NCBI GenBank assembly: GCA_009763385.1
Contig: CM019824.1
Span: 147,319,705-147,383,704, forward strand
Direction of reading: 5' to 3'
DNA length: 64,000 nucleotides
Source of the DNA: Coix lacryma-jobi var. lacryma-jobi
Lineage: Eukaryota > Streptophyta > Magnoliopsida > Poales > Poaceae
This document shows positions 54,293 through 64,000 of the stretch, piece by piece. A program made the translations under genes and the position numbers. Positions within the stretch are counted from its first letter, which is position 1, and each line of letters begins with the position of its first letter. The notes below the pieces were generated by a model, which did no database searches, was not told the origin of the DNA, and saw nothing but the letters and a program-made list of their open reading frames with translations.

Positions 54293-56273
54293 GCAGCACG
54301 CCGATTGTGCTTTCAAAAACATTCTTCTCCAGGTGCATGCAATCGATGGCATGGGGTGTTTGCGGCTCCTTCCAGTATGATAGGTACTTGAAGAAACATG
54401 ACTTCTTCTTGAATGGGGCGACGACAAGCGGATTCTTCAACTTATCTCGCTTCCTCTTCCTTTTTTTAGCCCCCTCCGGATCCTCTTTTTTCTTCTTCCC
54501 GAACTCGACCTCCATCTCCTTCACCATGTCCCACACCTTTTCACCATACCTTGTCTGCGGCGGTTCGTCACGTTGGTCCTCGTCCTTGTTGTCAAAGTAC
54601 TTATTCATCACAGCTTGCTGGTACCTGTGACTTCTGACAAGGAATCGTCTGTGCCGCATGTACACCATCTTGCAGGATCCTTTGAGGTAGACATAGCAGG
54701 TACCATTGATGCAAACTACACAACCGCTCTTTCCTTTTATCTGCCCTGAAAGTGAAAAGAGCCCAGGGTAATCGGTGATGGTCACAAAAATGATGGCTTT
54801 TAGAGTAAACTTCTTTCTTAGCGATGTGTCCATCATCTTAACCCCTTCGTCCCATAGTTTCTTCATATCCTCCATGAGCGGATCTAGGAACACATCTATA
54901 TCATTCCCAGGCAGCTTTGGGCCTGAAATAATCATGGTCAATAGAAGATACCTGCGTTTCTGACACAGCCATGGAGGTAGGTTATAGATGGTAAGAATTA
55001 CTAGCCAAGTGCTATGTGAGCTACTTAGGTCCCCGAACGGATTCATTTCGTCCGTACTCAGCGCGAACCTCACGTTTCGTGCCTCTTTGCCAAACTCTAG
55101 GAATGTCGTGTCGAAATGCTTCCACTGTTGGGCATCAGAAGGGTGTCGTAGTTTGCCATTGTCCTTGGTGCGATCACCAGAAGCATGCCAAGACATCAGC
55201 TGGGCATCCTCAGGGTTCCCGAAAATACACCGCAAGCGATCGATCACGGGCAGGTACCACATCGATAGGGCAGGACTTTTCCTCTGCGTGTAACCAGCTT
55301 CTTCTTCATCATTTGTTGCATCTGCGCGACAACCGGCATTCTTGTTATTTGCCTTCTTCTTTGGCCCACCCAAGACTACCTCATCATTCGCATCTGCGCG
55401 ACAGCTGACATTCTTCTTGTATCGACTCGCGCCACAGTGCGGACAACTCACCAAGCTCTCATACTGGCCATGGTACAAGATGCAATGGTTAGGGCAGGCG
55501 TCAAACTTTCTAAGATTCATTGACACTGGCCGGATAAGCTTCTTCGCTCGATACGTATTAGCGGGCACCTTGTTAGGCGTTGGGTATGTGGTACCAAGGA
55601 TACTTAAGAGCTCATTGAAGCTAGTGTCTGACCAGCCATGTCGAGCCTTCAACATGAGCATCTGGAGGTTAAAACGCAACACCGTCCACTGCTTCGGACA
55701 GTTCTCATATAGCGGATCAATTGTCGCCTGCTTCATCTCTCTAAAATTCTCAAGCCACCTAGGGCTCCCAAACAGAATGTCGTCCTCATCGAGGTTGTTA
55801 GCAATTTTCTCAAAAAGCTCAACATCCTCAGGCTCCATCACACGAACCCTCTCACCATCATCTGCATCATCCCCGCCATCGGCCATGTCTTGCACTAAAT
55901 CGTCCATGGTGAGGTAATCACGAACATTATCACCGGTAGCTGGTGGTTCTTGGTCTCTTCCATCGTGGTTTGCATTCGCCATCATCGTCATTGACGAGCT
56001 CTCTCCGGATACAGTGATACTAACATCTGTTTCATCGTGAAACCTCCAGACTGTGTAATCTGGAACAAAACCATACCTGATCAAATGAGACTACACAACA
56101 TTGTCTTCATGCAACAGAAGGTTCTTGCATTTTGAACACGGACAGATGATACGTCGTCCTTGTGGATTCACACTTTGACTGTGTTTCCGAGCAGTGACAA
56201 TAAACTTTTTAACATGGCCTATGTATGACAAATCTAATCTTGATGACCGGTACATCCACTCGGACCTCTCCAT
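54276..56273 (-). pseudogene. CACTA (En/Spm) TNP2-type transposase, N-terminal part
   Basis: The frame from the ATG at 56273 (MERSEWMYRSSRLDLSYIGH) gives 665 residues with one internal TAG (56091-56093). Residues 1-60 match the transposase-associated domain, with PCSKCKN as zinc ligands. The TNP2 domain follows: acidic linker, CPKQ..ARHGWSDTSFNELL, a CPNHC..CPHCGASRY zinc site, LSMWYLPVIDRLRCIF, SGPKLPGNDIDVFLDPLMED, and HAIDCMHLEKNVFESTIG. It ends GVLLDRLS at TAA 54276, where coding fuses to the subterminal repeat. The usual C-terminal half is missing, so it cannot be an active transposase. Confidence 0.88.
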
Positions 56274-56574
56274 TATGCAAGCAAAACCTATAGCAAAAGA
56301 CATACAAAAAACAGATTAAAGAAAATTAATTAGATCTAGATCTAGATCTAGAGAGCACCCAAATCTAAGAAGACAAGAGCAAATTAAAAGAGAGGTTTAG
56401 AGTCAAACATATAATCATCTGCGGTCAACAACTTGATGCAATTAAACTGTAAAACTTCCCCCACCAAAATATAGATATTTTTGAGGGTTTGGGACCTCAA
56501 AACCTGTTAACAATGGTGGACAAGTCATGAGAAAAGGGAAGGTGGGGCGGCGGCGCTGTGCATTTATAGCCACA

Positions 56575-56860
56575 GAATAACCGAGGCGGGCAAATAACAA
56601 AAGCCCGCCTCGGTTAACACTCATTAACCGAGGCGAGCGATTTAAAGGAACCGCCTCGGTTAATATATTAACCGAGGCGGGCAACTTAAAGCAACCACCT
56701 CGGTTAATGGCAAATTAACCGAGGCGGTTAACTCCCATTGCCCGCCTCGGTTAATATATTAACCGAGGCGGTCCGAGGAGCCCGCCTCGGTTAAATATTA
56801 ACTGAGGCGGGCGCCCTTTGCCCGCCTCAGACGTCTACAGGGTGGTGTCTCGGTTAATCA
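56575..56860. repeat. Right subterminal TTAACCGAGGCGG repeats of the CACTA element
   Basis: Twelve or thirteen alternating copies of TTAACCGAGGCGG and CCGCCTCGGTTAA form a series of inverted pairs over 285 bp. Several pairs are joined by TATATTA or short spacers and could fold into hairpins. Confidence 0.9.
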
Positions 56861-56877
56861 AACATGTAGTAGTGTAC

Positions 56878-57419
56878 ATTCTCAAGCATATGTAGATGGC
56901 ATTTCTAGGTTACGTTCTTCACGTACAGTATCCATGCATTGCATCACATTTTCTAGATCCACCAAATGCAGCGTGCTTCTATATCTAACATCAGAATGCA
57001 ACCATCACACAAAATGTATGTGTCGCTACAAAAGTTCTGATAAATTAAATCACTATTACCTCTGCAATCACACACACTCAAGTTGTTTTTACTATACCTA
57101 CACATATATGATATAATAACACAATACATGAATAGAGACGTCCAGAAGGCAAAGCACGTCATCCATCAGCCGTGGCTTTTTCTGATCATAAACCAAGATA
57201 CTAAAAAGTCAACATGTGACACTACATTTTAACATCGATCTAGACCCAAAACATAATGTTTAGAGACAAAGCTACTTCCAATCATCTTATTCATTATGTA
57301 ATATATGCATGCAAAACCTAACAAATGCAATATATAGTTAAGTACTTGTATATCTATATGTATTCACCAAATTTCTTACAATATACATTCTACTAACCGA
57401 TGCATGTACTAGTATCTGA
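56878..57419. other. Unassigned DNA
   Basis: AT-rich, with no supported frame or repeat boundary. Confidence 0.5.
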
Positions 57420-57421
57420 TA

Positions 57422-57661
57422 CTCACTTCATCCCAAATTATAAGACGTTTGACTTTTTTATCCTTGAGTTTGATCGCTCGTTTTATTCAAAAAATTTATG
57501 CAAACAAAATCAAATTTAAGTTATTCTTGAAGAATTTTTATTAATAATAAACAAAGCCACGATAAAAGAAGTGATATTTTACACAAAAATTTGAATAAGA
57601 TGAGTGTGGTCAAACTTGGTGTCAAAAAAGTCAAACGTCTTATAATTTGAGATGAATTGAG
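57422..57661. mobile_element. Stowaway-like MITE, TSD TA
   Basis: The ends CTCACTTCATCCCAAATTAT and the complement of ATAATTTGAGATGAATTGAG share an inverted repeat extending through AAGACGTTTGACTTTTTT. TA lies on both sides (57420-57421, 57662-57663). Length is 240 bp. Confidence 0.85.
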
Positions 57662-57803
57662 TACAATATTTCTAAACTCCGTCAGTGCTCCACCTCGTAA
57701 GGCAACCATTGTGGCTAGGATTTAATTTGAGATGGATTGAGTACAATATTTCTAAACTCCATCAGTGCTCAACCTCGTAAGGCAACCATTGTGGCTAGGA
57801 GTT
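57644..57803 (+). repeat. 80-bp tandem duplication spanning the MITE edge
   Basis: 57644-57723 and 57724-57803 are near-identical (AATTTGAGATG..GGCTAGGA), with about four or five mismatches. The first unit includes the last 18 bp of the MITE, so the duplication happened after insertion. Confidence 0.85.
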
Positions 57804-57893
57804 AGCTCGTGACCATCGGTGTTTGGAACTGTTCGCTCATTTCAGCTTTACATTTTCGAGCCAAACAAGTGGAGCTTCGCAAACTCTCTCTCA

Positions 57894-58124
57894 GGGCCTG
57901 TTTAGATCCAAAAATATTTACAAGATTCTCCGTCACATCGAATCTTTAGACGCATACATGAAGTATTAAATGTAGGTAAAAAATAACTAATTGCACAGTT
58001 TGTTTGTAAATGTCGAAACGAATCTTTTGAGTCTAGTTGGTCCATATTTGGACAAAGTTTGTCAAATAATAACGAAGGTGCTACAGGAACTTTACACCCA
58101 AAATTCTTCCAACTAAACACACCC
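57894..58124. mobile_element. MITE with GGGCCTGTTTAG ends
   Basis: GGGCCTGTTTAGATCC at the left and the complement of AACTAAACACACCC at the right are inverted. The inner phrases (CGAAACGAATCTTTTGAG, CTAGTTGGTCCATA) belong to a very common grass MITE family. I could not fix a TSD, so the superfamily is left open. It lies in the 3' flank of the RING-H2 gene. Confidence 0.7.
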
Positions 58125-58346
58125 TTATTATTAGAGAAAAAAAAAGTGGAGTTAAGAGAGCATCTAAAGCCTAAAGGATGCTCACAAACTCTGTCGAGAA
58201 AGAAAAAAAAACTGCTCCGTGAAGCAAAATCGATGGAGCAGTCTGAAACAGCTTGTTGGGTTTAAGCGGTTTAATTTCTCGATAGAAATCAACCCAATAC
58301 ATCAGATGCGATGCGACGCTCATCTCAAGCTCAAAGCTCTAGCTGA

Positions 58347-58910
58347 CTACACCATGTCATCAGCAATAGCTATTTCGTCTGATCCCGGTACAATCTTGGC
58401 CCTGCACAGCGGGCAGCTACCGTTGCTCCTGGCCCACTCCCCGAGGCAGTCTCTGTGGAAGACATGGCGGCACGGGGGCACCTCGCTGCAAAGCTGCCCT
58501 GGCCGGAGCGGCTCGAGGCAGATCGCGCACTCCACCGTCGTCGTCTCGGACGGCGGCGGCTTGCCACCCTGATCAGCGGCGGCGTATGGGAAGTACGGCA
58601 GCGGCAGCGGCACGGGCGGCGCTGCCGCCTTCCCCGTCAGCGCCGCGTGAGCCCTGGCCGCCAACGCCGCCTCAGCCCTAGCCGCCAACGCTTCCCGCTC
58701 CGCCCACGCCCGCGCCACCCTTTGCTCCGCAGACTCCGCCGGCGGCGCCGGTGGTGGATCTACCCTTTGCTCCGCGGACGACTCCGCCGGTCGATTTGCT
58801 CGGCCGTCGACGTCCTCCACGTCGCAGCAGTAGCAGAAGCAGCAGCCGAATAGGACGACCAGTACAAACAAGGCGATGAGGAAGAGCAGGCCGTAAACAT
58901 TGTCCGGCAT
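58347..58910 (-). CDS. RING-H2 (ATL-like) membrane-anchored E3 ubiquitin ligase
   Basis: This is a single-exon gene of 187 residues, ATG at 58910 and TGA at 58347. One N-terminal hydrophobic segment (about residues 7-28, LLFLIALFVLVVLF then a Cys-rich edge) should anchor it in a membrane. The middle is Ala/Pro/Glu-rich with an imperfect repeat (AESSAEQRV, AESAEQRVARAWAE). A complete RING-H2 domain occupies residues 128-169: C128, C131, C147, H149, H152, C155, C166, C169, with Trp159 after the sixth ligand as in ATL proteins. The domain recruits an E2 enzyme for ubiquitin transfer. The substrate is unknown. The GLD motif of classical ATLs is not seen, hence 'ATL-like'. No introns, stops or frameshifts. 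A Tourist MITE lies 122 bp upstream of the ATG. Confidence 0.92.
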   Translation of the reverse strand: MPDNVYGLLFLIALFVLVVLFGCCFCYCCDVEDVDGRANRPAESSAEQRVDPPPAPPAESAEQRVARAWAEREALAARAEAALAARAHAALTGKAAAPPVPLPLPYFPYAAADQGGKPPPSETTTVECAICLEPLRPGQLCSEVPPCRHVFHRDCLGEWARSNGSCPLCRAKIVPGSDEIAIADDMV

Positions 58911-59032
58911 TGCCTAGCTTCTCAATGCATCAGGCATGCCGCAGCCGGCTACGTCTGTGCTGTCTCGCGTGATGAGCACCTGCGCCGACCGAGATTTGGT
59001 TCTTGCTTGCTCGTGCAATTAAGGGGGTGTTT

Positions 59033-59175
59033 GGTTCTCACCCCCTAAAGTTTAGTGGAGGTGATTAGAGTTGTAGTGTTAAAAGTGATTTTTAGTGGGG
59101 GTGTTTGGAACTTTAGTGACTAAAAGTGACTAAACTTTAGTGGCTAAACTTTAGGGGTGAGAACCAAACACCCGC
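59033..59175. mobile_element. Tourist-like MITE (PIF/Harbinger), TSD TAA
   Basis: GGGGGTGTTTGGTTCTCACC at the left and its near-perfect complement at the right (GGTGAGAACCAAACACCCGC) are flanked by TAA (59030-59032, 59176-59178). Length is 143 bp. The inverted repeat extends over about 30 bp, so the element could fold into one hairpin. It sits in the promoter or 5' leader of the RING-H2 gene. Confidence 0.88.
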
Positions 59176-59178
59176 TAA

Positions 59179-59519
59179 GGAGAAAATATATGTGGCTCGA
59201 GTTGTGGTTATGGCACGGGAATCTGGTTTAATTTTGATACTCTGGGTCTTCTTTGGACGGCTCGAGCACCAGAGCTGGCACGTTCTACTTCTACCTTCGT
59301 TGGCAAATTATTGGTTGGACAACAAAGAGTCCGACAAGGATAGTTGCTGAGAAACGTTATATATTTCGTTCCGTCACGGAGATGTAGAAGAGACTCGGCT
59401 CGGATTCTTGGACTTGTACCATGTCCGAAACTGAGATCTCGCTCCAGCGACCAAAAACTCGTATTTTGATCGAGAGAGCGCTATAGATTAGAAAATTGTC
59501 CACTAGTTGCAGTAGGATT
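59179..59519. other. Upstream flank of the RING-H2 gene
   Basis: No gene is seen. A TATATTTT-like stretch on the minus strand (59186-59194) would be a fair TATA box for the RING-H2 gene if the MITE lies in its 5' leader; this is uncertain. Confidence 0.3.
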
Positions 59520-60545
59520 ACAACAAAGCTTTGCAGAGTGTTTTTTTTTTCACTCGGCAAAGAGCTCTTTGCCGACTGTTTTTTTTTGACATTTGACAAA
59601 GCCAATTTTTAAATCACATTTTGATACAGTAACTTAATCCAAATAAAAAAAATTCAGCTACAAAGTTGTTTAACTTATCAAGATGAATAATTTTTGTTTT
59701 GATGATTTATTCATTTGACAAACTTTAAAATAAATTTGTTCACAAATCTTACCTATCCCTCAGATAGTTTATGAAACTACAAGAGTTATATATAAGATTT
59801 GTGAATAATATTAGAACCACAATATCGGATGCATAAATAGTCAAACAACCAAAATAAATTTTTAAAATTTGAATTTTTAAAAATACCTTGGATGGAGAAA
59901 CGGCCAAAATAAAAGTTGTAGACCTTGAAAAGTTATGAAACTTTGTAGTTGAGAACTTTTTGATTTGAAATCATATTGTCAACGAAAACTATGTTTCAAA
60001 TTCTTAAATTTGAAATTCAATTTTTTATAAACGACGTCGGATGGAAAAACTATCAAAATAAAAGTTATAGATCTCGAAAAGTTAGAAAACTTTGTAGTTA
60101 ACAATGTTTTTATTTGAATTCATTTAGGATCTCAAATAAGTAAATTACACTTAGTTTAGTATAATATGTGGGGAACTGAAACAGAGTAGGAATGTATGTA
60201 TGTGAGTAGTGTAGTGGTAGAGGAGGCTCTGAGGTCGTGAGTTCGAATTCTGCCGGTAGCGTTAATCAAAATTGCGTGAAAAATACCACGACTTGCGACT
60301 TTGACGGAGACGGGTGGGCGCTGGCCGATGGGCCCTCCCCCAATTAAATACAATTTTTCCCTATTTTTCGGGGTTTTTTAGTCCAGATCTTTGCCGAGTG
60401 TTTTTCTTTGCCAAATACGTCGGACACTCCGTAATTTACTGTGTGCCCGACAAATAACACTCGACAAAGAGCTCTTTGCCGATCTATTTTTTTTGTCGTG
60501 GGGTCTTTGAGGCACTCGGCAAAGAGGTCATGTCCGGTGGTGAAG
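59520..60545. mobile_element. Degraded DNA-transposon derivative (CACTA-like) with TTTGCCGAGTG repeats
   Basis: GCACTCGGCAAAG/CTTTGCCGAGTG-type motifs cluster at both ends (59540-59580, 60388-60520), as in subterminal regions of some grass CACTA families. The middle has AAAAGTTATGAAACTTTGTAG repeats (near 59928 and 60078) related to those inside the CACTA derivative at 26568-27602, and a tRNA-like stretch. CACTA termini and a TSD are not found, so class and limits are tentative. Confidence 0.5.
60205..60256 (+). other. tRNA-like sequence
   Basis: An A-box-like TAGTGTAGTGG (about 60207-60217) and a B-box-like GTTCGAATTC (60241-60250) lie at tRNA-like spacing. The stretch aligns with the tRNA-like part at 26884-26940 (GTAGTGGTAGAGGAGG against GTGGTAGTGGAGG). 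No convincing cloverleaf, so a derivative rather than a working tRNA gene. Confidence 0.4.
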
Positions 60546-61400
60546 TATCATGATTTTCATAATGGTACCTAGCGAATTTTAAATTTAGTGGTGTGGACTT
60601 GCCAATTCCAGCTATGTTTAGTGTCGTCATAGAGCAAAATTTTGCAATATGAATGCATGGGACAGTGCATTTTTTTTATTAATTGACTGGCCTCACCTTA
60701 GGAGCCTCTCGTAACAAAGAAACTTGTAACGAGACACCTCATGGCTATGGTCGACCTAACGAAATATACACTCTGGATACGCAAGTTATTTATCTAAATT
60801 TCAAAACGTTTCATCATAACATTTCTCATAATTTTGTTAACAAAACAAGATCCGTCTTGAATATATTTAAAAAAACATTGATATTTAGATCCCACATGTC
60901 ATGCTCACAATTGCGATGAAATTTGGCATTGTAGCATCCAATGCCCATTTGCTCTCTTGGTTTCGACACTACCCCTGTTTTGGCATGGCCACAATCCAAA
61001 TATCACCAAGTTTTGGCCCTTATATTTGTGGGATTGCCTATTGTCAAATTCTCGTTTGGCTCATGTTCATGTATGTCATGCACCAGGTACTACAAAGTCG
61101 GATTCCTGGATGTTTAAATTTGAAAAATTCAGGGCGTGGTCTTTCAAAGAAAAATAACTGGGGTCGCCATTTCATTCTTTTGCCACAGAAAATGTTCTAC
61201 AATGGCGACGACACTACGATTTCACCTTGCTCCATATGTTCTCTATATTTTCATCAAACACATGTGCTTAGCTGCACCGGAGTGCATACACGTTTGGAAC
61301 AGTGGGTGCTAACGGAACACAAGTGTGCTAGTGTCGCCATTGCAGTGCCACACAAAAAGGCGCTTCGTTCCAAGCCGCTGCGCTGCGCGCACGGGTGACA
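60546..61400. other. Unassigned DNA downstream of the GDSL gene
   Basis: AT-rich, with no supported gene. The open frame at 60901-61398 overlaps the 3' flank of the GDSL gene and has no recognisable domain. Confidence 0.45.
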
Positions 61401-63093
61401 TCACGGCTTGCGCGGCGGCGCGGCGCGGGTCGGCGTCGGCGTCGGCGCGCTGACGACTCGGGGCGGGGACGTGCCGTTGCCCGGGACCACGGAGCCGGAG
61501 CCCACCATGTCGGCGAAGAGGCGGTCGGCGATGATCTGGTTGGCGGCGTCGGAGGTGTGGTACGCGTCCCAGAACACGAAGTCCTTGCGGTCGGCGCAGA
61601 GCTGCGCCGTCGGCAGGCACAGGCCCCCCACCGTGGTGTCCACGTCGCAGCACGACGTGTGCGACGTCTTGAACCCTGCATGCAGGACGGCGGTTAGTAC
61701 TCACTGGCACTGCTGCTGCTGCTGCCGTGATCGAGCAGGGAACGCCATGCATGGCGTCGCGAGCTAGCGTGCTGCTTATTACTGTACTAGTTATTAATTA
61801 CCGTGTTTCTGGGGGTGGTCGATGAGCTCCATGACGACGGAGTAGCAGTCGGAGAGGGACATGCGCGCGCCGGGCAGCTTGGCGTTGAGCCCCTCGAGCA
61901 GGTTCCTGGCCGCGGCGTTGAACTGGACGGCGTACGCGTTCACGTCGTCCAGGCACCCGCCGTCGTCCGAGAGGACGCGCTGCGACGGGATGCAGCCCAG
62001 CGGCGCCAGCCCGCTGAACCAGACGTGGCGCGCGCCGAGATCGTACAGCCTCTGCACGCACGCGCGCGGCAGCAAAGTTCGCCATCAGTTTGTTCAGCAA
62101 CGCCAACTCGCCAAGTAATGCAATGCGCACGATGGGATCTTTGGTAACTACGTGACCAATAATCGTGGCCGTCGGTCGAGCTTACCGTCAGCTGCCTGTC
62201 GATGGTGTCCATGAGGAGGCCGATGAACTCGTCGTGGGTGTACACGATGCCGTCCGCCATGAACGGCCGCAGGAAGTTGTTGACGTAGTCGTTGCTTCCT
62301 GCGAAGCAGACAGAGTGCAGAGCGCTCGCGTCGTGTCAGACTGTCAGTCAAGCTGGTGTGCTTTAAGGCATCATCGAACGAGCTGAAGAGATTGGGGTCT
62401 GTAAATAATGTTCTTCTTACCGAGCCCGATCTGGAAGATTGCGCCGTTGACAGTCTCCTCGGCGGCCTTGTTGCCGATCTTGGCGATCATCGCGTTCTTG
62501 ATCTGCTCGAAGGACGATATCTGGTTGTCGAACGACAGGTACTGAACCTGCAGGTTTGTGGTGGGGTCGTGTGAGCAGTTTCAGAGACAAACGTAATGAC
62601 GCAAAACAACATTGTATCCTTTAGCTTACAAAGTAAATGCCAGTCTCGTTGAGGAGCCCGGCGCCGCCGGACGCGAAGTTGACGCCGCCGAGGACCTCGT
62701 CGTCGGTCATGTACAGGGAGAGGAACGGCACCGGGGGCGGGGAGCCAAACTTGGCGGCTGCATGTTAGTGTCGATTGAAATTACAAACACATACAGATCG
62801 ACACTATAATCGTGACTACTGGAGCTAGTATATAGCTTACCCATGATGTCTCCGATGGTCCTGCCATTGGTGAACCTTCCGGTGGGGTAGCCGGTCTTGT
62901 AGTCGATGCCGTACCAGGGGTAGTTGCACTTGGCGAGGGAGAGGAGGAGGTAGTTGTTGTTTCCCACGTCCGACATGGAGTCCCCGAAAATGTAGATGAC
63001 CGGACTCTTGGACGCCGTCGAAGCTGCGCCGGCGACGACCGTTGTTGCAAGCTCGAGGACGACCACGGCGACCACGGCGGCCAGAGCAGCCAT
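61401..63093 (-). CDS. GDSL esterase/lipase, six exons, intact
   Basis: Predicted exons on the minus strand: 63093-62841, 62757-62630, 62547-62421, 62298-62186, 62051-61802 and 61675-61401, all with GT-AG introns and joining in one frame: 381 residues. An N-terminal signal peptide (about residues 1-24, MAALAAVVAVVVLELATTVV) suggests secretion. The conserved blocks are present: IFGDSMSDVGNNN with nucleophile Ser39 (block I), GGVNFASGGAG (block II), GSND at 170-173 (block III), and FWDAYHTS with Asp327 and His330 (block V). The enzyme should hydrolyse ester bonds of lipids or other acyl esters in the cell wall or apoplast; the substrate cannot be told. Start chosen at 63093 because the upstream codons of that frame lack an ATG. 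The C-terminus has a short Thr-Pro repeat. Length and exon number fit the plant family. Confidence 0.93.
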
Positions 63094-63199
63094 TGCTGTA
63101 AAGGGTGAGCTGCACTTGGCCAATACGTGGTGAGTAGTGGCCTGTGCTGTCTTTGGTGAATGCCTGAGTGGTGATGGCCTGGGGTGTGCTTGTTGCCTG

Positions 63200-63207
63200 T
63201 TTTTATA
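63200..63207 (-). promoter_or_regulatory. TATA box of the GDSL gene
   Basis: The minus strand reads TATAAAAA, 107 bp upstream of the ATG, giving a 5' leader of about 75-80 bases. Confidence 0.6.
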
Positions 63208-63668
63208 CTACGCCTACGACGACGACGAAGTGGCCAGTGACACTGACACCGCAAGTCTTGGGCATTCGCTGCAAGTTTGGGCCTTTCCGGTAGCCAGAGA
63301 GAAACGTTTTTGCGTTCACGTTTGGGTGTAGTGAGTGACTGAATCGCAGCAGCTACTAACCGTGTCAGAAAAGGCTTGCAAGCTTAAGCAGAGGGGGCAC
63401 GTGAGGAATTGGCCTGTGTGTGAGCAGAGCAGAGCAGAACGGGATCGGAGGTAGCTGAGGTGGTTGTGGAATTACCGTGTGTTGGATCACCGTGTGGCCG
63501 GCTTGGCGGGAGCGCACAAGAGAAATCGGTTGGGATTTGGGAATGTCATTACGGCAGTACACGAAAGTATAAATCGAATCGAGAAACTGTGTGTTCTTTG
63601 GCAAGGATCTGGAATCATGCGTGTTCGATTAAAATGAGCTAAAAGGAGTAAGAGAAGTCGTATCAAGT
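63208..63668. other. Upstream flank of the GDSL gene
   Basis: No gene or element is supported. GC content falls towards the right. Confidence 0.5.
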
Positions 63669-63750
63669 AATCTACCCGTGTGCAAATGCCCATAGAAGTA
63701 CTCCCTCCGAATCTACCCTTGTGCAAATGCCCATAGAAGTATTCCCACCC
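63669..63750 (+). repeat. 41-bp tandem duplication at a MITE edge
   Basis: 63669-63709 and 63710-63750 both read AATCTACCC(G/T)TGTGCAAATGC to ..GAAGTA(C/T)TCCC. Each copy ends with the start of a Stowaway-type terminus (CTCCCTCC, TTCCCACC), so the end of the adjoining MITE was duplicated with its flank. Confidence 0.85.
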
Positions 63751-63998
63751 TATAGTAAATAAATGTCATTTTGGACAAGGTTTTAGTCAAACATTGAGAA
63801 TATAAATCATGAATAATTTTAAAATTATTGAGTTTAGAGATGTAAAAATCATATAAATAAATTTGTTTTCAAAAGTACTTCATAAAAATATACATATACC
63901 ACTTTACAACAAATATTTTTAAAGAAATAAATAGTCAAAGTTATACTTTGAAGACCGTATCACTCTCCTAAACAATATCTAAAAGCGATACGGAGGAG
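63742..63998. mobile_element. Stowaway-like MITE at the window end
   Basis: The right end GATACGGAGGAG followed by TA and the left end TTCCCACCC preceded by TA are diverged CTCCCTCC-type termini. AAATAAATGTCATTTTGGAC near the left is typical of grass Stowaway-like MITEs. TA at 63999-64000 is the last dinucleotide of the window. Confidence 0.65.
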
Positions 63999-64000
63999 TA

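Larger units (their letters stand above)
54181..56874 (-). mobile_element. CACTA element with truncated transposase, TSD TAC
   Basis: The left end is CACTATTATAGAAAGC and the complement of the right end is CACTACTACATGTTTG. TAC lies on both sides (54178-54180, 56875-56877). Both ends carry inverted and direct copies of TTAACCGAGGCGG. On the minus strand there is a TNP2-type transposase frame with one stop, cut short where it runs into the left subterminal repeats. At 2694 bp it is far smaller than an autonomous CACTA element. It probably arose by internal deletion. Confidence 0.92.

Noticed and set aside
60901..61398. 165-codon plus-strand frame next to the GDSL gene
   Set aside because: It has no domain, is composed of AT-rich flank, and starts and ends without promoter or splice context.
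61395..62386. Plus-strand frames opposite the GDSL gene
   Set aside because: They are shadows of the GC-rich exons, crossing predicted introns without splice support.

Overview
The window looks like an intergenic retrotransposon block from a large grass genome (Poaceae, probably panicoid), ending in a small gene island. The basis is the element mix: Sirevirus-type Ty1/copia, Tat- and Athila-type Ty3/gypsy, a Tekay/Del-type solo LTR, an L1-type LINE, CACTA and hAT derivatives, and Stowaway and Tourist MITEs. Two ordinary plant genes lie at the right. I ran no database search. Family names rest on domain order, LTR termini, primer-binding sites (PBS), polypurine tracts (PPT) and target-site duplications (TSD) read by eye.

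Layout. 1-5514: an internally deleted Sirevirus (LTR part, RNase H remnant, 3' noncoding region, 3' LTR). It interrupts a minus-strand Tat element (5515-11554) that keeps RT-RNase H-integrase but lacks gag and protease, and carries an antisense three-exon gene. That element sits in the 3' part of an Athila-like element (11555-14490). Two LTR fragments follow (14491-16353), then unassigned DNA. 17333-about 27860: a minus-strand LINE cut by a 7.75-kb Ty1/copia element (18687-26438, TSD GTTCT), which holds a Tekay-like solo LTR in its gag (TSD ACCTG), and by a 1-kb CACTA derivative (TSD ATA). 29224-32056: a non-autonomous hAT-like element (8-bp TSD ATGGTGGC) holding a solo LTR, a second hAT-like element (8-bp TSD GGCAGGGA) and two MITEs.

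32442-53761: a plus-strand Tat element (TSD CAACA) opened to 21.3 kb by an Athila-like solo LTR (TSD CCAAC) and by a very young, gag-only, minus-strand Sirevirus derivative (37641-47981, TSD CCAGA). 54181-56874: a CACTA element (TSD TAC) with a C-terminally cut transposase ORF. 56875-64000: low-copy DNA with MITEs, an intact RING-H2 gene and an intact six-exon GDSL esterase/lipase gene, both on the minus strand.

How the parts relate. Almost all coding sequence is retrotransposon gag or pol in decay. Several elements look dependent on proteins from elsewhere: one Sirevirus has only gag, one Tat element has only pol, and the CACTA and hAT copies lack full transposase. The nesting order gives a relative time line. 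The two host genes show no link to the elements beyond MITEs near the RING-H2 gene. The most unusual signal is an Athila-like LTR family whose 3' end seems to grow by 73-bp units that each contain a PBS-like sequence.
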